36,147 nt of DNA from an uncultured Veillonella sp. (GCA_934183145.1 CAKPSA010000005.1:1-36147), one strand, 5' to 3'. Positions 25,591 to 34,567 are shown, numbered from the stretch's first letter. Notes: a model not told the origin generated them from the letters alone. Made by a program: numbers and translations.

Positions 25591-26880
25591 TTAAGCTTCC
25601 ATAATACGAATAACACTATTAACAGACTTAACAGAACGCAAGCTGTTAAAGGAATCAATAAGATTTAAAATATAAGATCTAGGACATTTAGAAGTAACAA
25701 TAGCAAGCACTGCAGTTTCTGGGTCCATATTTCGTTGAACGATGGATAAAACAGAAATTTTTTGTTCTGCTAGTTTGGCAGAAATTTTAGCCAATACGCC
25801 AGTTTTATTATCTACTTCTAAACGTAAGTAATAGCTAGATTGAATCTTACCAGGAGAGTAAATATTCTTTTGATCATAATAGAATGGTTTTAAACGGCCC
25901 GTTTCATTATAAGAAACATTTTTGGCTACTTCCATAATGTCAGATACTACAGAGCTACCTGTAGGTAAACTACCAGCACCACGACCATATAACATTACAT
26001 CATCAATACCATTACCTTTAACATAAATTGCGTTATAAGAGCCACGAACAGAAGCTAAAGGATGTGTTGCAGGAATAAATGCAGGATATACATTTAAGGA
26101 TAAACCTTGGCTAGTTTCTTTAGCTATACCTAATAATTTAATATTGTAGCCAAACTCTTTACCGAATTTAATGTCTTCCGTATCTATGCTCGTAATACCT
26201 TCTACTGATACATCTTCAAAGAAGATTCGGCGATTGAAACTAATAGATGCCAGGATGGCTAGTTTACGTGCCGCATCTAAACCTTCAACGTCTGCTGTAG
26301 GGTCAGCCTCTGCATAACCTAACTCTTGTGCTTCCTTTAGTACGTCTTGATAGCTTAAACCTTCTTCAGACATTTTCGTTAAAATAAAGTTTGTTGTACC
26401 ATTCATAATACCGATAAGCTCAGTAATACGATTGCCAGCTAGGGATTCATATAATGTACGAATGATTGGAATACCACCTAATACAGATGCTTCAAAGCGC
26501 AAATCTACTCCATTTTTGCTAGCTAAATCTAATAGGTATGGGCCAGATTCTGCTAATAAGTCTTTATTTGCAGTTACTACGTTTTTTTGGGCCTTTAAGG
26601 CACCTTCTACACAATCTTTAGCAAAGGTTGTGCCACCCATTAATTCAACAACCATTTGAATGGAATCATCTTTTAATACTTCATCAATGTCAGTTACATA
26701 TTGAGCTGTTTCAGGCAGCGTAATATGGCTATATTTATCAGGATTACGCACAAAGATCTTAGATATTTCAACATTAACACCTGTACGATTTCTAATTAGC
26801 TCAGCATTGTCTTGCAATAAATTAAATGTACCTTGTGCAACGGTACCAAAACCTAATAAAGCAATTTTTATAGTGGTCAT
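25591..26880 (-). CDS. hom: Homoserine dehydrogenase
   Basis: Hom reduces aspartate-4-semialdehyde to homoserine, the first step towards threonine and methionine. The 429 residues have an NAD(P) domain with GFGTVAQG at 10-17. The catalytic region contains GIMNGTTNFILTKM and AEADPTADVEGLDAARKL. A C-terminal ACT domain (about 350-429, LRLEVDNKTGVLAKISAKL) is typical for feedback by threonine. It lies between a stand-alone ACT protein and thrB in one operon. Confidence 0.97.
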   Translation of the reverse strand: MTTIKIALLGFGTVAQGTFNLLQDNAELIRNRTGVNVEISKIFVRNPDKYSHITLPETAQYVTDIDEVLKDDSIQMVVELMGGTTFAKDCVEGALKAQKNVVTANKDLLAESGPYLLDLASKNGVDLRFEASVLGGIPIIRTLYESLAGNRITELIGIMNGTTNFILTKMSEEGLSYQDVLKEAQELGYAEADPTADVEGLDAARKLAILASISFNRRIFFEDVSVEGITSIDTEDIKFGKEFGYNIKLLGIAKETSQGLSLNVYPAFIPATHPLASVRGSYNAIYVKGNGIDDVMLYGRGAGSLPTGSSVVSDIMEVAKNVSYNETGRLKPFYYDQKNIYSPGKIQSSYYLRLEVDNKTGVLAKISAKLAEQKISVLSIVQRNMDPETAVLAIVTSKCPRSYILNLIDSFNSLRSVKSVNSVIRIMEA

Positions 26881-26904
26881 AATTGTCCTACTCTCTTAAC
26901 TAGC

Positions 26905-27354
26905 CTATGCTTGGCCTAAAATTTCTACCTTAATAATGCCCTTCATAGAGCGAATATCCAATAATAAATCTTCTAATGATCCTTGTAAATCTTTAGTTTC
27001 AAAGGAAATGCTACTGTTGGCAATGCCTTGTAAAGGAATATCTTGATTGATTGTCAAAATACTACCATTGCGCTCTGCAATTGCTTTTAACACACTTGAT
27101 AACATACCTGATTCATTAGACATGGAAACATAAATACTAACAATTTTACCTTGGGCAATTTCAAAAAATGGGAATACATAATCTTTGTACTTGTAATACG
27201 CAGAACGACTCAAATCCATTTTTTCAACTGCTTCATTAATAGTCTTAACTTCACCTAATTTTAAAATCTCTTTTACCTTGATCGTCTTTTTTATCGCTTC
27301 TGGTAAAATATCTTCTTGTACCAGATAAAACTTATCTTTTTTTGGTTTAGTCAT
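26905..27354 (-). CDS. ACT domain protein (UPF0735/PheB-like)
   Basis: This 149-residue protein has an N-terminal helical part with a helix-turn-helix-like pattern (INEAVEKMDLSRSAYYKYKD, about residues 38-57) and a C-terminal ACT domain (about 70-145, VSMSNESGMLSSVLKAIAE). It resembles the UPF0735/PheB family found upstream of hom-thrB or pheA in Firmicutes. An amino-acid-sensing regulator of the homoserine pathway is a reasonable inference; no enzyme site is visible. I use the ATG at 27354, since the upstream in-frame start is a GTG almost inside the GGGAG. Confidence 0.85.
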   Translation of the reverse strand: MTKPKKDKFYLVQEDILPEAIKKTIKVKEILKLGEVKTINEAVEKMDLSRSAYYKYKDYVFPFFEIAQGKIVSIYVSMSNESGMLSSVLKAIAERNGSILTINQDIPLQGIANSSISFETKDLQGSLEDLLLDIRSMKGIIKVEILGQA

Positions 27355-27369
27355 AGAACACACACTCCC

Positions 27370-28362
27370 TTATTGTTCTTTTGAAGTTTCTTGGGCCACA
27401 AATTGACGCCCATACAATGTTAATACTGCATACATACCGACAAAAAATGGCAAATATTCTGCCATAACTCGCCATGCGACAGCCACAATACCAACAGTTC
27501 CATTAGGGACAAAGGTACTAAACAATACTACAAATAGTCCTTCTGCAAGCCCTGTTCCCCCTGGCGTTGGTGCAAAATATAAAATTAGATTTAATAGAAT
27601 CATTCGATCTAATATATCAATGATAGGAATATCTGGTGTGAAAGCATACATCAATGCTGGCGCAATACAGTATAGGCATAATAAACTTAATCCAGATTCA
27701 ATAAATACAATAAAGGACTGAATTGGTTGTTTATATAGTAATCCTAAACCTTGATTTAATGTTTCTAACTTAGAGAGCCAATCTCTTGTTTTATGTGCTT
27801 TAAACCGTTGTGCTAAATTATATACAAGTTGACGCATATATTTGGTCTGTAAGATATATGTACCTAAAAGTGTGGCAATAACAGCTAATACAGCGAAAAT
27901 TAACAACATATCTCGTGAGATATATGGAATTTCAATAGCATCGCGTAGAAATACTAAAGGCAACATTATAACCAAGAACATAATGGAAAATACGGTGCGT
28001 ATTAATACAATTGGGGTACCTTTAGATATGGGTACCCCATAACTTTTTAATACTAATACTTGAGCTACAGCTCCTCCACTAGCACCTGGGGTCAGCATAG
28101 CCATGAAATAATTACTAAAAATTACGCGAAGTACTGCCTTTATGGATAACTTATACCCTCCTATTTTTACGAGTCTTTGTAACCGTAGGCCATCAAAATA
28201 CATGCCTGCTACTAAAGCTATCAAAGCTAATAATAAAGAAATACTATTAAATGATGAAATTGTTTTTAATGCATCTAGATCAATAGTGTAGTAAATGATA
28301 CCAATTGACACAGCCAATAGTAAGAGAAACATAAAAATGCCTCTCTTCATCATTTTACTCAT
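27370..28362 (-). CDS. Flippase-like membrane protein (LPG synthase TM region/UPF0104)
   Basis: This 330-residue integral membrane protein with about eight hydrophobic segments belongs to the family of the MprF N-terminal flippase domain and YbhN. Its conserved features include FDGLRLQRLV, LTPGASGGAVAQVL and LYFAPTPGGTGLAEG. There is no C-terminal lysyl-transferase domain, so it is not a complete MprF. A role in moving a lipid or lipid-linked sugar is family inference. Its ATG overlaps the stop of the deacetylase gene (ATGA), so the two are probably partners. Confidence 0.85.
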   Translation of the reverse strand: MSKMMKRGIFMFLLLLAVSIGIIYYTIDLDALKTISSFNSISLLLALIALVAGMYFDGLRLQRLVKIGGYKLSIKAVLRVIFSNYFMAMLTPGASGGAVAQVLVLKSYGVPISKGTPIVLIRTVFSIMFLVIMLPLVFLRDAIEIPYISRDMLLIFAVLAVIATLLGTYILQTKYMRQLVYNLAQRFKAHKTRDWLSKLETLNQGLGLLYKQPIQSFIVFIESGLSLLCLYCIAPALMYAFTPDIPIIDILDRMILLNLILYFAPTPGGTGLAEGLFVVLFSTFVPNGTVGIVAVAWRVMAEYLPFFVGMYAVLTLYGRQFVAQETSKEQ

Positions 28363-29213
28363 ATCAAGTCTCCATAATTAATTAGCTCAATATTATGTTG
28401 TCTAATATATAAACGCGTATGGTTAGAACAAACAGATTGTAATTCATCCTCCCAATGATAACCCCATTTATATTGATTTCCCAAAATCGTATTATTTAAA
28501 CCTGGATGGATCATCAATTCATGAGTACCTGATTTTTTAGATACAGATTTTAATATCCCCATTAACGTTTTCTGGTTAATGTGTCCCCCGTTTACCATAC
28601 CCCAAAAATATTGTGTGGAATGCATACCATTATCGCGTACTGTAGGCCTTGCCTTTGCAGCTACAGTAGATAAACCTACCTTGCCTAACAATCGCACTGG
28701 CGAGTACATATAATTGACGAATAAAGAAGATTCATCTGGAATGCGTATTGCATTAATACCATAGTGCTTAGCTTGCTCAATAACGATTGGTAGTACTGTT
28801 GGTAATACATGCATATGTTGATGACCGTCAATATGCGTTACGTGCAAACCAGACTCCAGAATACGTTCCATTTGAGCGTGAATTTCTTTACGCAATTCAC
28901 TATAGTTAATCTTCCCAGTATAAATTCGTTTCATAAAATCGATATATGTTTCTGGAAAGACGCCTTCGGATGTAAGCAGAGATGGTACTTCAGATGGATT
29001 ACATACTGGTTTTAGCCCACCTACTAAGGCGATATGAACACCAATGCCCAACTTAGGGTTATTTTTTGCCATACTTACGGCTTCTGTAAAAGCTTCGCCT
29101 CCCGCTAATAGAGAGGTACTCGTAATGATACCTGTACGATGACCATCAATAACTGCAGCATTAACTGCACTATGAAGACCAAAATCGTCGGCATTTACTA
29201 TTAATTTGGACAT
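28359..29213 (-). CDS. ChbG/HpnK (YdjC) family deacetylase
   Basis: This 284-residue metal-dependent carbohydrate deacetylase has the start LIVNADDFGLHSAVN (metal aspartates at 9-10), HIDGHQHMHVLP in the middle and ELMIHPG near the end. ChbG acts on chito-oligosaccharides and HpnK on hopanoid sugars; neither context is present. The ATG at 29213 has AAGGA 8 bases upstream and is preferred to 29231, which lies at the terminator's T run. It overlaps the flippase-like gene by 4 bases, suggesting that both act on one glycolipid. It leads the operon that continues to thrB. Confidence 0.85.
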   Translation of the reverse strand: MSKLIVNADDFGLHSAVNAAVIDGHRTGIITSTSLLAGGEAFTEAVSMAKNNPKLGIGVHIALVGGLKPVCNPSEVPSLLTSEGVFPETYIDFMKRIYTGKINYSELRKEIHAQMERILESGLHVTHIDGHQHMHVLPTVLPIVIEQAKHYGINAIRIPDESSLFVNYMYSPVRLLGKVGLSTVAAKARPTVRDNGMHSTQYFWGMVNGGHINQKTLMGILKSVSKKSGTHELMIHPGLNNTILGNQYKWGYHWEDELQSVCSNHTRLYIRQHNIELINYGDLI

Positions 29214-29232
29214 AGTTTTCTTCCTTTTCATT

Positions 29233-29258
29233 AAAAAAGGGGAGAACTTTGTTCTCCC
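29233..29258 (-). terminator. Terminator hairpin abutting the deacetylase gene
   Basis: On the minus strand, GGGAGAAC and GTTCTCCC (8-base perfect arms, 3-base loop, 29240-29258) are followed by CTTTTTT and then at once by the ribosome binding site. An alternative hairpin pairs CTTTGT with ACAAAG and would break it. No promoter could fit between it and the gene, so the operon must be transcribed through it. Confidence 0.75.
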
Positions 29259-29274
29259 ACAAAGGATATATGTT

Positions 29275-29304
29275 ATTGTACCAAATACAGAACTATAAAA
29301 TCAA
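29275..29304 (-). promoter_or_regulatory. Putative promoter of the deacetylase-to-thrB operon
   Basis: On the minus strand, TTGATT (29304-29299) and TACAAT (29280-29275) are 18 bases apart, between the terminator of the preceding operon and the attenuator-like hairpin. The transcript would start near 29268, with a leader of about 55 bases. Confidence 0.55.
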
Positions 29305-29307
29305 TAC

Positions 29308-29342
29308 AAAAGCCCTCTACTTGTATACTAGTAGAGGACTTT
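29308..29342 (-). terminator. Terminator after the TrmH-family gene
   Basis: Arms CCTCTACT (29314-29321) and AGTAGAGG (29330-29337) form a stem that extends past one mismatch. On the minus strand TTTT follows. It closes the ABC exporter-methyltransferase operon. Confidence 0.75.
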
Positions 29343-29398
29343 CGATATACTTATAAAATTTTCTTATAAATATGTAATGATAATCTAAGGCATTTTGA

Positions 29399-30193
29399 TT
29401 AGCACATCAATTGTTCTTGTGCCTTATACATACATAGAGCCGCTGCCACACTCACATTTAACGATTCTATGTCTCCATACATGGGTATCATGATTCGATA
29501 CTTACACAGATTCATAACATCAGGTGTTACACCATTTCCTTCATTGCCTAAAATCAACATACACCGTTTATCGTATGTAACCATATGATATGGTTTTGAG
29601 TTTTCTAAGGCAGTTACATAAGTAGACATATTGGATTCCGCAATCAGATCATTGAGCATTGATAACGTCACATCTTCATAGACTGGTATTTTATGTAATG
29701 CACTCATTGTGCTACGTACCGTCTTATCATTAAAAGGATCCACAGTACCTTTCATCAAAAAAATGCCTTTTACACCTGCTGCTACAGCAGTACGTATAAT
29801 CGTCCCCAGGTTGCCCGGATCTTGTACACCATCTAATGTAATATATACGCCATCTTCAATAGAGATAGATTCTATTGTATGTTTTGGTTTAGATACTATA
29901 GCAATTACACCTTGTCCATTTACGGTATTATCAATTTTATCAAAGATTGGATCTTGAGCAATATAAGTAGGTATAGATTGAATCGCGTCTAAAGATAATA
30001 AATCTTCAATATTTTTATCTTTACATTTAGATTCGCGTATAACAATTGTTTTTACTACACCACTAGATAAAATATCACGGATGGAACGAATTCCTTCTAC
30101 AATATATTCACCATGTTTATTACGATTTTTACGCTGTCCTAGAGAAACTATACGCTTAATAGTCTTATTATCTTTAGATTGGATAAATTCCAT
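29399..30193 (-). CDS. TrmH/SpoU family RNA 2'-O-methyltransferase
   Basis: This 264-residue SPOUT enzyme has an N-terminal substrate-binding domain (about 1-100) and the knotted SAM domain with the three motifs GVQDPGNLGTIIRTA, LILGNEGNGV and IPMYGDIESLNVSVAAAL. The family methylates ribose in rRNA or tRNA; the target cannot be read from sequence. The ATG at 30193 has GGGAG 5 bases upstream and lies just past the stop of the ABC exporter gene; the longer frame would start at a GTG inside that site. Confidence 0.9.
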   Translation of the reverse strand: MEFIQSKDNKTIKRIVSLGQRKNRNKHGEYIVEGIRSIRDILSSGVVKTIVIRESKCKDKNIEDLLSLDAIQSIPTYIAQDPIFDKIDNTVNGQGVIAIVSKPKHTIESISIEDGVYITLDGVQDPGNLGTIIRTAVAAGVKGIFLMKGTVDPFNDKTVRSTMSALHKIPVYEDVTLSMLNDLIAESNMSTYVTALENSKPYHMVTYDKRCMLILGNEGNGVTPDVMNLCKYRIMIPMYGDIESLNVSVAAALCMYKAQEQLMC

Positions 30194-30194
30194 A

Positions 30195-31940
30195 CTAACT
30201 CCCACTTTTTTGACGAATCCATAGATTGTAAAAGGCCCCCTTTAGGTCAATTAATTCTTTGAAAGAACCTTTTTCTTTTATTTTACCATATTCAATATAA
30301 ACAATTTCGTTTGATTCCTGTACTGTCGATAATCGATGAGCAATACTTACGATTGTTTTACTACCACGGATATGTTCAATACTTGCTTGTATTTGTTTTT
30401 CTGTATGACTATCAATATTCGCAGTGGCCTCATCTAATAAAAGAATAGGTGTATTTCTTATTAATGTACGGCCAAAAGCTAAAAGTTGCTTTTGGCCATC
30501 AGATAATAGTGAACCTAAGTATCCTACAGGTGTATCATAACCTTCAGGTAATTGTTCAATCATGGCATCTAAATTAACTTGCTTTGCTGCTTTTACCATT
30601 TCATCATGAGCTATAGAAGTGTCAAAGAGTGTGAGATTATCTTTAATAGAACCTTTGAATAAATAAGCTTGTTGGAATACATAGCCCATCAAGTGACGAA
30701 GTACAGAGCTATCATATTTTGCAATATCAATTCCATTAATATAGATAACACCCTTTGTAGGTTTATAAATACCCATTAATAAGGATAACAATGTTGATTT
30801 ACCACTGCCAGAGGGGCCTACAATGCCAATAAAGTCTCCAGACTTAATATGCAATGTAAAGTCTTTCAATGCATAGATATCGTTATTGTCATAGGAAAAC
30901 CAAACATGATCAAAATCGATTGTTTCTACTGGAATTAATTCCTGTGGAACTTCATTAGCCATATTCCTATCTTTTTCTTCTAATAATGGAACCAACCGTT
31001 CTGCGCCAGCTAATGCACTTTGCAATGAATTATATTTATCTGCAATCTCCTTTAATGGTTGAAAAAAGCGATCCATATACTGAATGAAAGCAAAAACCGT
31101 ACCTGCATCAGCTACAGAATCAATTAAATTTGTAGTAGTAAATATAACAATTAAAGCTACAAAGAACAATCCATCCACGAGAGGTCTAAAAATAGAAAAT
31201 GTAGTAACTTCAAAAAGACCAGCTTCTAAGAAATCTTTATTAACTGTATCATATCTGCCTTCTATAGCCTTTTCTCCGCCATAGGATTTTACAATAACAA
31301 TATAATTTAGTAGTTCCTTAATACTCGCATTTGATGCTGCTACAGATCGTCTTACTTGACGAAAAGCCTTTCTAGAAAACTTTTGATATACCCAAATAAT
31401 GCCACCCATGATAGGTACTAAAATCGTCATAATAATAGCTAACGGTACATTAATGGCATACATAAAGGCCAATATGCCGATAATCATTAATCCACTACTA
31501 GCTAAATTCAATAATACATCGGTATATAAGGTACGCAGTGATTCCACATCATTAGTAATGCGTGTTACCCAATTACCAATAGGCAATTTATAGAATTCAT
31601 CATGTGATTTATGTAGAATTTTTTGGAACACAATATGTCGAATATTGTAGATAATCTTTTGGCCAAAACTTTTTAAAAAGTAATTTTCTATGAAAATAAA
31701 GCACACACTGCCAATAATAGTGAGACCATATAAAACAGCATAATATTCAATGACATGAACATCATTTGTAGCAAAACCAAGATCGATGACTTGTTTTGTA
31801 AGATATGGTCTAAATAATAGTAGTACAAGATTTCCCGCAAGAGCAATTGTTGCTACTAATAAGATCCCTAAATAGGGTTTAATATATGCAGTTATATAGG
31901 AGAATAGAGCCCAATCATTTCTAACATTATGCTTTTTCAC
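30195..31940 (-). CDS. ABC exporter half-transporter, subunit with catalytic glutamate
   Basis: This is a 581-residue type I ABC exporter: six membrane segments (about 25-290) then an ATPase domain. Walker A GPSGSGKS is at 375-382, the signature is the unusual LSDGQ (479-483) instead of LSGGQ, Walker B is LLLDEAT with Glu504, and the H-loop is His535. I start it at GTG 31940, with AAAGGAGAGG upstream; the ATG at 31967 has no ribosome binding site. It overlaps its partner gene by 14 bases. Together they resemble LmrCD/BmrCD-type heterodimers; drug or lipid export is likely, the substrate unknown. Confidence 0.9.
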   Translation of the reverse strand: MKKHNVRNDWALFSYITAYIKPYLGILLVATIALAGNLVLLLFRPYLTKQVIDLGFATNDVHVIEYYAVLYGLTIIGSVCFIFIENYFLKSFGQKIIYNIRHIVFQKILHKSHDEFYKLPIGNWVTRITNDVESLRTLYTDVLLNLASSGLMIIGILAFMYAINVPLAIIMTILVPIMGGIIWVYQKFSRKAFRQVRRSVAASNASIKELLNYIVIVKSYGGEKAIEGRYDTVNKDFLEAGLFEVTTFSIFRPLVDGLFFVALIVIFTTTNLIDSVADAGTVFAFIQYMDRFFQPLKEIADKYNSLQSALAGAERLVPLLEEKDRNMANEVPQELIPVETIDFDHVWFSYDNNDIYALKDFTLHIKSGDFIGIVGPSGSGKSTLLSLLMGIYKPTKGVIYINGIDIAKYDSSVLRHLMGYVFQQAYLFKGSIKDNLTLFDTSIAHDEMVKAAKQVNLDAMIEQLPEGYDTPVGYLGSLLSDGQKQLLAFGRTLIRNTPILLLDEATANIDSHTEKQIQASIEHIRGSKTIVSIAHRLSTVQESNEIVYIEYGKIKEKGSFKELIDLKGAFYNLWIRQKSGS

Positions 31941-33654
31941 TGTGCGCCTCTCCTTTCTGTGCATCATAAAGTGTTCTATATAAACCGTTTCGATTTAATA
32001 ATTCATCATGTGTACCTTCTTCAACTATATGGCCTTCATCAAAGACAATTATTTTATCTGCCTTATCAATAACCTCTAATCGTTGCGAAATACATAATAT
32101 TGTTTGATTATTTACCGTATGCAATGTATCTAAAATGGTGTTAACTGTTACTGCATCTAACGCAGAGAAACAATCATCTAATAATAAATATGGTGCATTT
32201 TTGTAAAAACCTCGAGCCATATTAATGCGTTGTTTTTGGCCACCAGATAAGTCATGACCTTCTTCCGCAAGAGTATGTAAATCATTATGTAAAAGTTTAC
32301 CTAAATCTCTATATAAATCAGCTTTCATGGCTGCTACCTCTACAGATGCATGCATAGGTAATTCTTTACCAAATTTAATATTATCTTCAATGGTGGTGCT
32401 CAACAAGTAAGATTGAGTTGGCACATAAGCGATTGAATTCCGAAGTTTAGATAACGGTATATCTGATATATCTTGGTTTCCAAAATAAATAGTTTTCGCT
32501 GGACTTTCTTGTAGACCGATAAGTAGTTTAAAGAGCGTACTTTTACCAGAACCAGGTTTACCTACAATACCAATAAAAGAGCCTTTACGAATGGTTGTAC
32601 ATACTTGTGATAATGCGTGACCTTTAGCATTTTCATAATTAAAATCTAAATGTCGTATATTGATATCCTCAAGTGGTAATATATCAGTACTATCGTCAAT
32701 TAATTCAATTGGTAGACGTAAGAAATCGGTAATACGATCCAGAGATGCCAATCCTTTTTGGACAATAGAAATGAGCCCACCAAACCCAATTAAAGGTCCT
32801 ACAATTAACATAATAAATGAATTTATAGTTACAAATTCACCAATAGTCATATGACCTTCGACGGCAAGATGCCCACATATGAAAATACTGATACTAATAC
32901 AAATAAACGGTGCAATTCTTGTTAAAGGGGTTAGTACAGAATCTAATAATGCAACATCCATATTCTTTTTATAATTTAGTTTATTAATCTTTTCAAAGGA
33001 ATTGGAAATAATGCGTTCTTGGTTAAAAGCTCTAATCACATCCATACCTTGAAATAATTCCTGACCAAACTCAGTCATATCACTATAAGTGGCTTGAGCA
33101 CTACGTTGTTTAGCACGTAATTTTCTGCCCAATACAAATATTGCAACAATGATGAAGAATACAGGTGTCATGATTTTGAAAGCTAATAGACCGTCTATTT
33201 TTTGTATTAAAATAATAGATCCTACAATAGAATAAAATATGATGTCCACCACAATCATTACACCTAAACCTAAGGCTACACGAAGAGATGTAACATCATT
33301 CGTCATTAATGCCATTACTTTACCAGGTCCATTTGCCTCATAGTATGTTGTTTTTATTTGTAATGCTTTTCTACACAAAATTTCGCGGAACAAATATTCC
33401 ATACGACGGATTGATCCTAATACTGTACGTCGTGAAATAACTTTTAAAATCGTTATGATAATAAATAATAGAATAAAGTAAATAATATAATTGACTAAGC
33501 CCTCTTTATTGTGACTTAGTGTATCGATGGCATTACCAATGAATTGTGGTACAAATAAAAATGCTATATCAATAGCAATTAGCATAGTTAATCCGATGGC
33601 ATACACCCAGCCTTCTCGGCGGAAAAACTGCATAAATAGCTCTATAGGTTTCAT
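31927..33654 (-). CDS. ABC exporter half-transporter, subunit with degenerate Walker B
   Basis: This 575-residue half-transporter has six membrane segments in the first 300 residues and then an ATPase domain. Walker A GKPGSGKS is at 366-373 and a canonical LSGGQ at 469-473. The Walker B ends LLLDD with Asp494 in place of the catalytic Glu, and the H-loop histidine is replaced by Gln524 (CISQR). These changes mirror the degenerate subunit of heterodimeric exporters such as TM287 or BmrC. It leads an operon with its partner and the TrmH-family gene, behind a promoter at 33715-33743. Confidence 0.92.
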   Translation of the reverse strand: MKPIELFMQFFRREGWVYAIGLTMLIAIDIAFLFVPQFIGNAIDTLSHNKEGLVNYIIYFILLFIIITILKVISRRTVLGSIRRMEYLFREILCRKALQIKTTYYEANGPGKVMALMTNDVTSLRVALGLGVMIVVDIIFYSIVGSIILIQKIDGLLAFKIMTPVFFIIVAIFVLGRKLRAKQRSAQATYSDMTEFGQELFQGMDVIRAFNQERIISNSFEKINKLNYKKNMDVALLDSVLTPLTRIAPFICISISIFICGHLAVEGHMTIGEFVTINSFIMLIVGPLIGFGGLISIVQKGLASLDRITDFLRLPIELIDDSTDILPLEDINIRHLDFNYENAKGHALSQVCTTIRKGSFIGIVGKPGSGKSTLFKLLIGLQESPAKTIYFGNQDISDIPLSKLRNSIAYVPTQSYLLSTTIEDNIKFGKELPMHASVEVAAMKADLYRDLGKLLHNDLHTLAEEGHDLSGGQKQRINMARGFYKNAPYLLLDDCFSALDAVTVNTILDTLHTVNNQTILCISQRLEVIDKADKIIVFDEGHIVEEGTHDELLNRNGLYRTLYDAQKGEAHSEKA

Positions 33655-33702
33655 AGGACCTCTCAGTTAAATCTCTATATTACAGGATTATCATTATTTA
33701 AA

Positions 33703-33743
33703 TATACTCCTTATAGTATACACATTTTTTTCATATATCTTAA
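33703..33743 (-). promoter_or_regulatory. Promoter of the ABC exporter operon with small palindrome
   Basis: On the minus strand, TTAAGA (33743-33738) and TATACT (33720-33715) are 17 bases apart. The -10 box is also one arm of an inverted repeat, TATACT/AGTATA (33703-33708 and 33715-33720), that runs to the likely start site. It may be an operator for a drug-responsive repressor, but no regulator gene is nearby. Confidence 0.5.
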
Positions 33744-33848
33744 TACACCTATACGTATATAATGTAGTTTATTACAATATTCTCTCATTAGTAGTTACCA
33801 ATAATATAATTTTTATAATCTATAATAACACTATATCGAATTTTTTAG

Positions 33849-33877
33849 TTTACTTATAGTAATGTAAGTGTTATACT
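33849..33877 (+). promoter_or_regulatory. Promoter of tpx
   Basis: TTTACT (33849-33854) and TATACT (33872-33877) are separated by exactly 17 bases. Transcription would begin near 33884, where a small stem GATAC/GTATC (33885-33899) forms the 5' end of the message. AGGAGG follows 8 bases before the ATG. Confidence 0.8.
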
Positions 33878-33940
33878 ATGCATAGATACAAATCGTATCC
33901 TTACAAACATTAGAATTAAAACTCTTAGGAGGAATACAAC

Positions 33941-34456
33941 ATGGAAAAACGTACTGGCGTAGTAACATTTGCAGGTGGCCCTATCACATTGGTTGGTCCA
34001 GAAGTTAAAGTAGGTCAACAAGCTCCTGACTTCACAGTTTTAAGCAACGACTTACAACCTAAAACATTAAAAGATTTCGAAGGTAAAGTAAAAGTTATCT
34101 CCGTTGTTCCTTCCCTTGATACAGGCGTTTGTGACGCTCAAACTCGTTGGTTCAACCAAGATGCTACTGCACTTTCTGATGATGTTGTAGTATTGACAAT
34201 TTCTATGGACTTGCCTTTCGCTCAAAAACGTTGGTGTGGTGCTGCTGGCGTTGATAAAGTTATTACTTTATCCGACCACAAAGATGCTTCCTTCGGTGAA
34301 AACTATGGTTTCTTGATCGAAGAACTTCGTCTTTTGACTCGTGGCGTAGTAGTAATCAACAAAGAAGACAAAGTTACTTATGTTGAATATGTACCTGAAG
34401 TAACTCAAGCAGTTAACTTCGATGCTGCATTAGAAGCAATTAAAGCTGATATCTAA
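33941..34456 (+). CDS. tpx: Thiol peroxidase (atypical 2-Cys peroxiredoxin)
   Basis: Tpx reduces hydrogen peroxide and organic peroxides with thioredoxin. The 171 residues are a normal length. The peroxidatic Cys64 lies in [13 protein letters not shown] and the resolving Cys99 in [12 protein letters not shown], the Tpx spacing. The strong promoter, the perfect AGGAGG and a codon choice visibly more biased than in its neighbours suggest high expression. It is a single-gene unit with a terminator directly after. In an anaerobe such as Veillonella it would be a main peroxide defence. Confidence 0.97.
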   Translation: MEKRTGVVTFAGGPITLVGPEVKVGQQAPDFTVLSNDLQPKTLKDFEGKVKVISVVPSLDTGVCDAQTRWFNQDATALSDDVVVLTISMDLPFAQKRWCGAAGVDKVITLSDHKDASFGENYGFLIEELRLLTRGVVVINKEDKVTYVEYVPEVTQAVNFDAALEAIKADI

Positions 34457-34494
34457 TTCTTAGATATTCTGTTGATTATACTGTGGTGTAATCG

Positions 34495-34527
34495 AAAAAA
34501 GACTGTACGGTGTACGGTCTTTTTTTA
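34495..34527 (+). terminator. Terminator of tpx
   Basis: GACTGTAC (34501-34508) and GTACGGTC (34512-34519), paired through one G-U, are flanked by an A run and a run of eight T residues. It ends the tpx transcript. Confidence 0.9.
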
Positions 34528-34567
34528 TGTGGTATAGTATTTAGAGTTTTATGTAGGTGAAATATAT

